From Myxocyprinus asiaticus (Eukaryota; Chordata; Actinopteri; Cypriniformes; Catostomidae), in contig NC_059348.1 of assembly GCF_019703515.2 (NCBI RefSeq), forward strand, positions 28,484,156-28,548,155: 64,000 nt of DNA, read 5' to 3'. A program made the translations under genes and the position numbers. The notes beneath the pieces were generated by a model. That model ran no database searches. It was not told the origin of the DNA and worked only from the letters and a program-made list of their open reading frames with translations. Below are positions 59,905 through 64,000 of this stretch, one piece after another (position 1 is the first letter of the stretch; the number at the start of each line of letters is the position of its first letter).

Positions 59905-61488
59905 CAGGTGCATCTCAATAAATTAGAATGTCATGGAAAAGTTCATTTATTTCAGTAATTCAACTCAAATTGTGAAACTCGTGTATTAAATAAATTCAAT
60001 GCACACAGACTGAAGTAGTTTAAGTCTTTGGTTCTTTTAATTGTGATGATTTTGGCTCACATTTAACAAAAACCCACCAATTCACTATTTCAAAAAATTA
60101 GAATATGGTGACATGCCAATCAGCTAATCAACTCAAAACACCTCCAAAGGTTTCCTGAGCCTTCAAAATGGTCTGTCAGTTTGGTTCACTAGGCTACACA
60201 ATCATGGGGAAGACTGCTGATCTGACAGTTGTCCAGAAGACAATCATTGACACCCTTCACAAGGAGGGTAAGCCACAAACATTCATTGCCAAAGAAGCTG
60301 GCTGTTCACAGAGTGCTGTATCCAAGCATGTTAACAGAAAGTTGAGTGGAAGGAAAAAGTGTGGAAGAAAAAGATGCACAACCAACGAGAGAACCGCACC
60401 CTTATGAGGATTGTCAAGCAAAATCGATTCAAGAATTTGGGTGAACTTCACAAGGAATGGACTGAGGCTGGGGTCAAGGCATCAAGAGCCACCACACACA
60501 GACGTGTCAAGGAATTTGGCTACAGTTGTTGTATTCCTCTTGTTAAGCCACTCCTGAACCACAGACAACGTCAGAGGCGTCTTACCTGGGCTAAGGAGAA
60601 GAAGAACTGGACTGTTGCCCAGTGTTCCAAAGTCCTCTTTTCAGATGAGAGCAAGTTTTGTATTTCATTTGGAAACCAAGGTCCTAGAGTCTGGAGGAAG
60701 GGTGGAGAAGCTCATAGCCCAAGTTGCTTGAAGTCCAGTGTTAAGTTTCCACAGTCTGTGATGATTTGGGGTGCAATGTCATCTGCTGGTGTTGGTCCAT
60801 TGCGTTTTTTGAAAACCAAAGTCACTGCACCCGTTTACCAAGAAATTTTGGAGCACTTCATGCTTCCTTCTGCTGACCAGCTTTTTAAAGATGCTGATTT
60901 CATTTTCCAGCAGGATTTGGCACCTGCCCACACTGTCAAAAGCACCAAAAGTTGGTTAAATGACCATGGTGTTGGTGTGCTTGACTGGCCAGCAAACTCA
61001 CCAGACCTGAACCCCATAGAGAATCTATGGGGTATTGTCAAGAGGAAAATGAGAAACAAGAGACCAAAAAATGCAGATGAGCTGAAGGCCACTGTCAAAG
61101 AAACCTGGGCTTCCATACCACCTCAGCAGTGCCACAAACTGATCACCTCCATGCCACGCCGAATTGAGGCAGTAATTAAAGCAAAAGGAGCCCCTACCAA
61201 GTATTGAGTACATATACAGTAAATGAACATACTTTCCAGAAGGCCAACAATTCACTAAAAATGTTTTTTTTTATTGGTCTTATGATGTATTCTAATTTTT
61301 TGAGATAGTGAATTGGTGGGTTTTTGTTAAATGTGAGCCAAAATCATCACAATTAAAAGAACCAAAGACTTAAACTACTTCAGTCTGTGTGCACTGAATT
61401 CATTTAATACACGAGTTTCACAATTTGAGTTGAATTACTGAAATAAATGAACTTTTCCATGACATTCTAATTTATTGAGATGCACCTG
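59905..61488 (+). mobile_element. Tc1/mariner element, copy C
   Basis: The element is 1584 bp, has the same termini as copies A and B, and is flanked by TA at 59903-59904 and 61489-61490. It is in the sense orientation of PPP2R3A, opposite to copy B, and lies 230 bp before the next exon. Confidence 0.95.
60168..61207 (+). pseudogene. Tc1-type transposase with one frameshift
   Basis: The gene begins at the equivalent ATG (60168). A single base is missing from the 'accaaccgaga' region near 60385, which shifts the frame so that translation ends at 60407. The correct frame resumes from there and is open to 61207, ending GAPTKY. An extra in-frame triplet (agg) follows at about 60406-60409. The catalytic Asp, Asp and Glu motifs are all present after the shift. 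Only this one deletion inactivates it as far as I can see. Confidence 0.9.
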
Positions 61489-61717
61489 TATATACAACTT
61501 GGAAGTGATCTTGCAACAGGCTCAAGAACTTTATAAAGTCCAAAGTAGTCACCTTTTTATTATCTATTGTTCTTAGATGGAGTGTTTTCAAAGGGTATAA
61601 ATTATTTTGCATTTTATTTTTTGGTTGGAAATTGATAAGTGTGCATTGTGATCAGACTGTGCTTTAATCAAAGAATTTTGAAGTGTTCCTAAGAAATGTC
61701 CTCTCCCTCCTCTTTAG

Positions 61718-61804
61718 GTTATTCAAAGAATATTTTTCACAGTTAATCGCTCATGGACAGGCAAGATCAACATGACCGAGATCAGGAGAAGCAACTTCCT
61801 CCAG
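61718..61804 (+). CDS. ppp2r3a: PPP2R3A shared exon (VIQRIFFTVNRSWTGKI)
   Basis: This 29-codon, phase-0 exon encodes VIQRIFFTVNRSWTGKINMT then EIRRSNFLQ. It matches human PPP2R3A closely and belongs to the first EF-hand-like helix pair of the B'' core. The acceptor 'ctccctcctctttag' has a strong polypyrimidine tract; the donor is 'gtacac'. It follows copy C of the Tc1 element by 229 bp. Confidence 0.96.
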
Positions 61805-61939
61805 GTACACACTGTTCAATGCCACCATCACTTTAGACCTTCAATGTGTTCAATTCAGTCTCCAAAACTTGTGAGAAATTGTTACCAGTCCAGTCAGAAA
61901 GGACTCTTTCATCTCAATCCACTCTAAATTTCTCTCTAG

Positions 61940-62096
61940 ACTCTCGCCCTGCTGGAAGAAGAGGATGACATCAATCAAATTACAGATTATTTCTCTTATG
62001 AGCACTTTTATGTCATTTACTGTAAGTTCTGGGAGCTGGACACTGACCATGACCTCTTTATCGACCCCAAGGACCTGGCCAGGTACAACGACCATG
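61940..62096 (+). CDS. ppp2r3a: PPP2R3A shared exon with first EF-hand loop
   Basis: The exon encodes [18 protein letters not shown], then [15 protein letters not shown], then the loop [12 protein letters not shown] (PR130 residues 959-970) and LARYNDH. The loop has Asp at positions 1, 3, 5 and 12, Ile at 8, and so fits a calcium-binding EF-hand, as known for PR72, whose calcium sites affect scaffold binding. The exon ends one base into a codon at a gtaagt donor. Later exons, with the second EF-hand and the C-terminus, lie beyond the window. Confidence 0.96.
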
Positions 62097-62413
62097 GTAA
62101 GTACAGAGGGAATTTGTGGCTGAAGATAAACAGTGGTCGCTAGAAGTATTTTGACATTTAAACCACATGTAAAAATGTATGCATTATGCATTATAGAACA
62201 AAAAATAAAAACTAGTGGCATTTGAAAAACAGATAAAACACACATTTTATATAAAACATTTCACAAAAAGATGTAAATTTAAAATGATAAAACAATAGAT
62301 ATGTTGTTCAAAACTAAGACTGGTAGTCAAAAGTTAGTGGAACATGTCCATAATTAATGTGATGAACTATACCTGTTCTTACGGCAGAACACTTGTGTGA
62401 ACTTTTTGACATA

Positions 62414-63918
62414 CAGTGCATCCGGAAAGTATTCACAGCGCTTCACTTTTTCCACATTTTGTTATGTTACAGCCTTATTCCAAAATGGATTAAATTCATT
62501 ATTTTCCTCAAAATTCTACAAACAATACCCCATAATGACAACGTGAAAGAAGTTTGTTTGAAATCTTTGCAAATTTATTAAAAAAGAAAAAAAGAAAAAA
62601 AATCACATGTACATAAGTATTCACAGCCTTTGCCATGACACTCAAAATTGAGCTCAGGTGCATCCTGTTTCCACTGATCATCCTTGAGATGTTTCTACAA
62701 CTTGATTTGAGTCCACCTGTGGTAAATTCAGTTGATTGGACATGATTTGGAAAGGCACACACCTGTCTATATAAGGTCCCACAGTTAACAGTGCATGTCA
62801 GAGCACAAGCCAAGCCATGAAGTCCAAGGAATTGTCTGTAGACCTCCGAGACAGGATTATATCGAGGCCCAGATCTGGGGAAGGGTACAGAAAAATGTCT
62901 GCAGCATTGAAGGTCCCAATGAGCACAGTGGCCTCCATCATCCGTAAATGGAAGAAGTTTGGAACCATCAGGACTCTTCCTAGAGCCGGCCGCCCGGCCA
63001 AACTGAGCGATCGGGGGAGAAGGGCCTCAGTCAGGGAGGTGACCAAGAACCCGATGGTCACTCTGACAGAGCTCCAGAGTTTCTCTGTGGAGAGAGGAGA
63101 ACCTTCCAGAAGAACAACCATCTCTGCAGCACTCCACCAATCAGGCCTGTATGGTAGAGTGGCCAGACGGAAGCCACTCCTCAGTAAAAGGCACATGACA
63201 GCCTGCCTGGAGTTTGGCAAAAGGCACCTGAAGGACTCTCAGACCATGAGAAACAAAATTCTCTGGTCTGATGAAACAAAGACTGAACTCTTTGGCCTGA
63301 ATGGCAAGCGTCATGTCTGGAGGAAACCAGGCACCGCTCATCACCTGGCCAATACCATCCCTGCAGTGAAGCATGGTGGTGGCAGCATCATGCTGTGGGG
63401 ATGTTTTTCAGCAGCAGGAACTGGGAGACTAGTCAGGATCGAGGAAAATATGAATGCAGCAATGTACAGAGACATCCTTGATGAAAACCTGCTCCAGAGC
63501 GCTCTGGACCTCAGACTGGGGCAAAGGTTCATCTTCCAACAGGACAACAACCCTAAGCACACAGCCAAGATAACAAAGGAGTGGCTATGGGACAACTCTG
63601 TGAATGTCCTTGAGTGTCCCAGCCAGAGCCCAGACTTGAACCCGATTGAACATCTCTGGAGAGATCTGTGCACAATCAGTATTGAGCAAAGGCTGTGAAT
63701 ACTTATGTACATGTGATTTTTTTTATTTTTATTTTTATTTTTTTATTTTTTTATAAATTTGCAAAGATTTCAAACAAACTTCTTTCACATTGTCATTATG
63801 GGGTATTGTTTGTAGAATTTTGAGGAAAATAATGAATTTAATCCATTTTGGAATAAGGCTGTAACATAACAAAATGTGGAAAAAAGTGAAGCGCTGTGAA
63901 TACTTTCCGGATGTACTG
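62414..63918 (+). mobile_element. Tc1/mariner element of a different family, deleted
   Basis: The ends are CAGTGCATCCGGAAAGTATT at 62414 and its near complement ending at 63918, flanked by TA (62412-62413 and 63919-63920). The inverted repeats of about 225 bp begin 'cagtgcatccggaaagtatt' and contain 'acaataccccataatgacaa'. It is unrelated in terminal sequence to copies A-C. Part of the transposase 3' end is missing. Confidence 0.93.
62817..63698 (+). pseudogene. Tc1-type transposase, C-terminus deleted
   Basis: The open frame of 293 codons starts MKSKELSVDLRDRIISR. A first helix-turn-helix lies at about residues 5-48, a GRPAK basic hinge at 58-62, and a second helix-turn-helix at about 65-125. 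The catalytic residues are Asp152 (ILWSDETK), Asp243 (FIFQQDNNPKH) and Glu278 (LNPIEHLW), again DD34E. After WRDL at about residue 284 it ends with nine unrelated residues, where family members continue for some 50 more ending in STKY. A deletion has joined the coding region to the area just before the right inverted repeat. It is uninterrupted otherwise. Confidence 0.88.
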
Positions 63919-64000
63919 TACTGTAACATATCCACTAATCACCTTTAGAGAACAGTTGGTTAAAATCAAAATCATTTGATGCTACTTGGTTTGATATTTT
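63919..64000 (+). other. PPP2R3A intron, runs off the window
   Basis: This short remainder of intron follows the last transposon. No exon is seen before the edge. Confidence 0.7.

Overview
The window looks like intergenic and genic DNA of a cyprinid (carp-like) fish. The one host gene I can support is a vertebrate gene split by introns. The repeats are typical teleost DNA transposons: several Tc1 families, hAT-type elements with 8-bp target duplications, and hairpin MITEs of the 'agttcaccc' type. A tRNA-derived SINE that I recognise as the cyprinid HAmo family supports the group.

The host gene is PPP2R3A, encoding the B'' regulatory subunit of protein phosphatase 2A, on the plus strand. It runs out of the window at the right edge. 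The long PR130-specific coding exon is at 21555-23693 (713 codons, preceded by a 5' UTR). A second, internal first exon for the short isoform PR72 is at 51701-51832 (44 codons). Both splice in phase 0 to the shared exon at 53722-53988. Further shared exons follow at 54518-54621, 54734-54836, 58048-58122, 61718-61804 and 61940-62096; the last carries the first EF-hand loop. All junctions have AG/GT signals and compatible phases. The rest of the gene lies beyond position 64000.

The left third (1-21400) has no coding gene that I can support. It holds an A/T-rich minisatellite, a CpG-rich promoter-like block (about 2.6-3.56 kb), a deleted Sleeping-Beauty-type fragment, a 51-bp tandem repeat heading an unidentified element, a fold-back element carrying a perfect heat-shock-element array and TATA boxes, and several hAT-type elements. 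The 30-kb intron between the PR130 exon and the shared exons holds a Tc1 element with an intact 345-residue transposase, a hAT relic with an 8-bp target duplication, a Tc1 relic, a LINE 3' end, a HAmo SINE and another hAT element with a perfect target duplication.

The most interesting architecture is at the right end. Two further copies of the same Tc1 family, in opposite orientations, flank the 75-nt exon 58048-58122. The nearer copy ends only 139 bp from the splice acceptor. In pre-mRNA these 1.58-kb arms could pair and enclose that exon. A different Tc1 family member, with its transposase C-terminus deleted, lies in the last visible intron.
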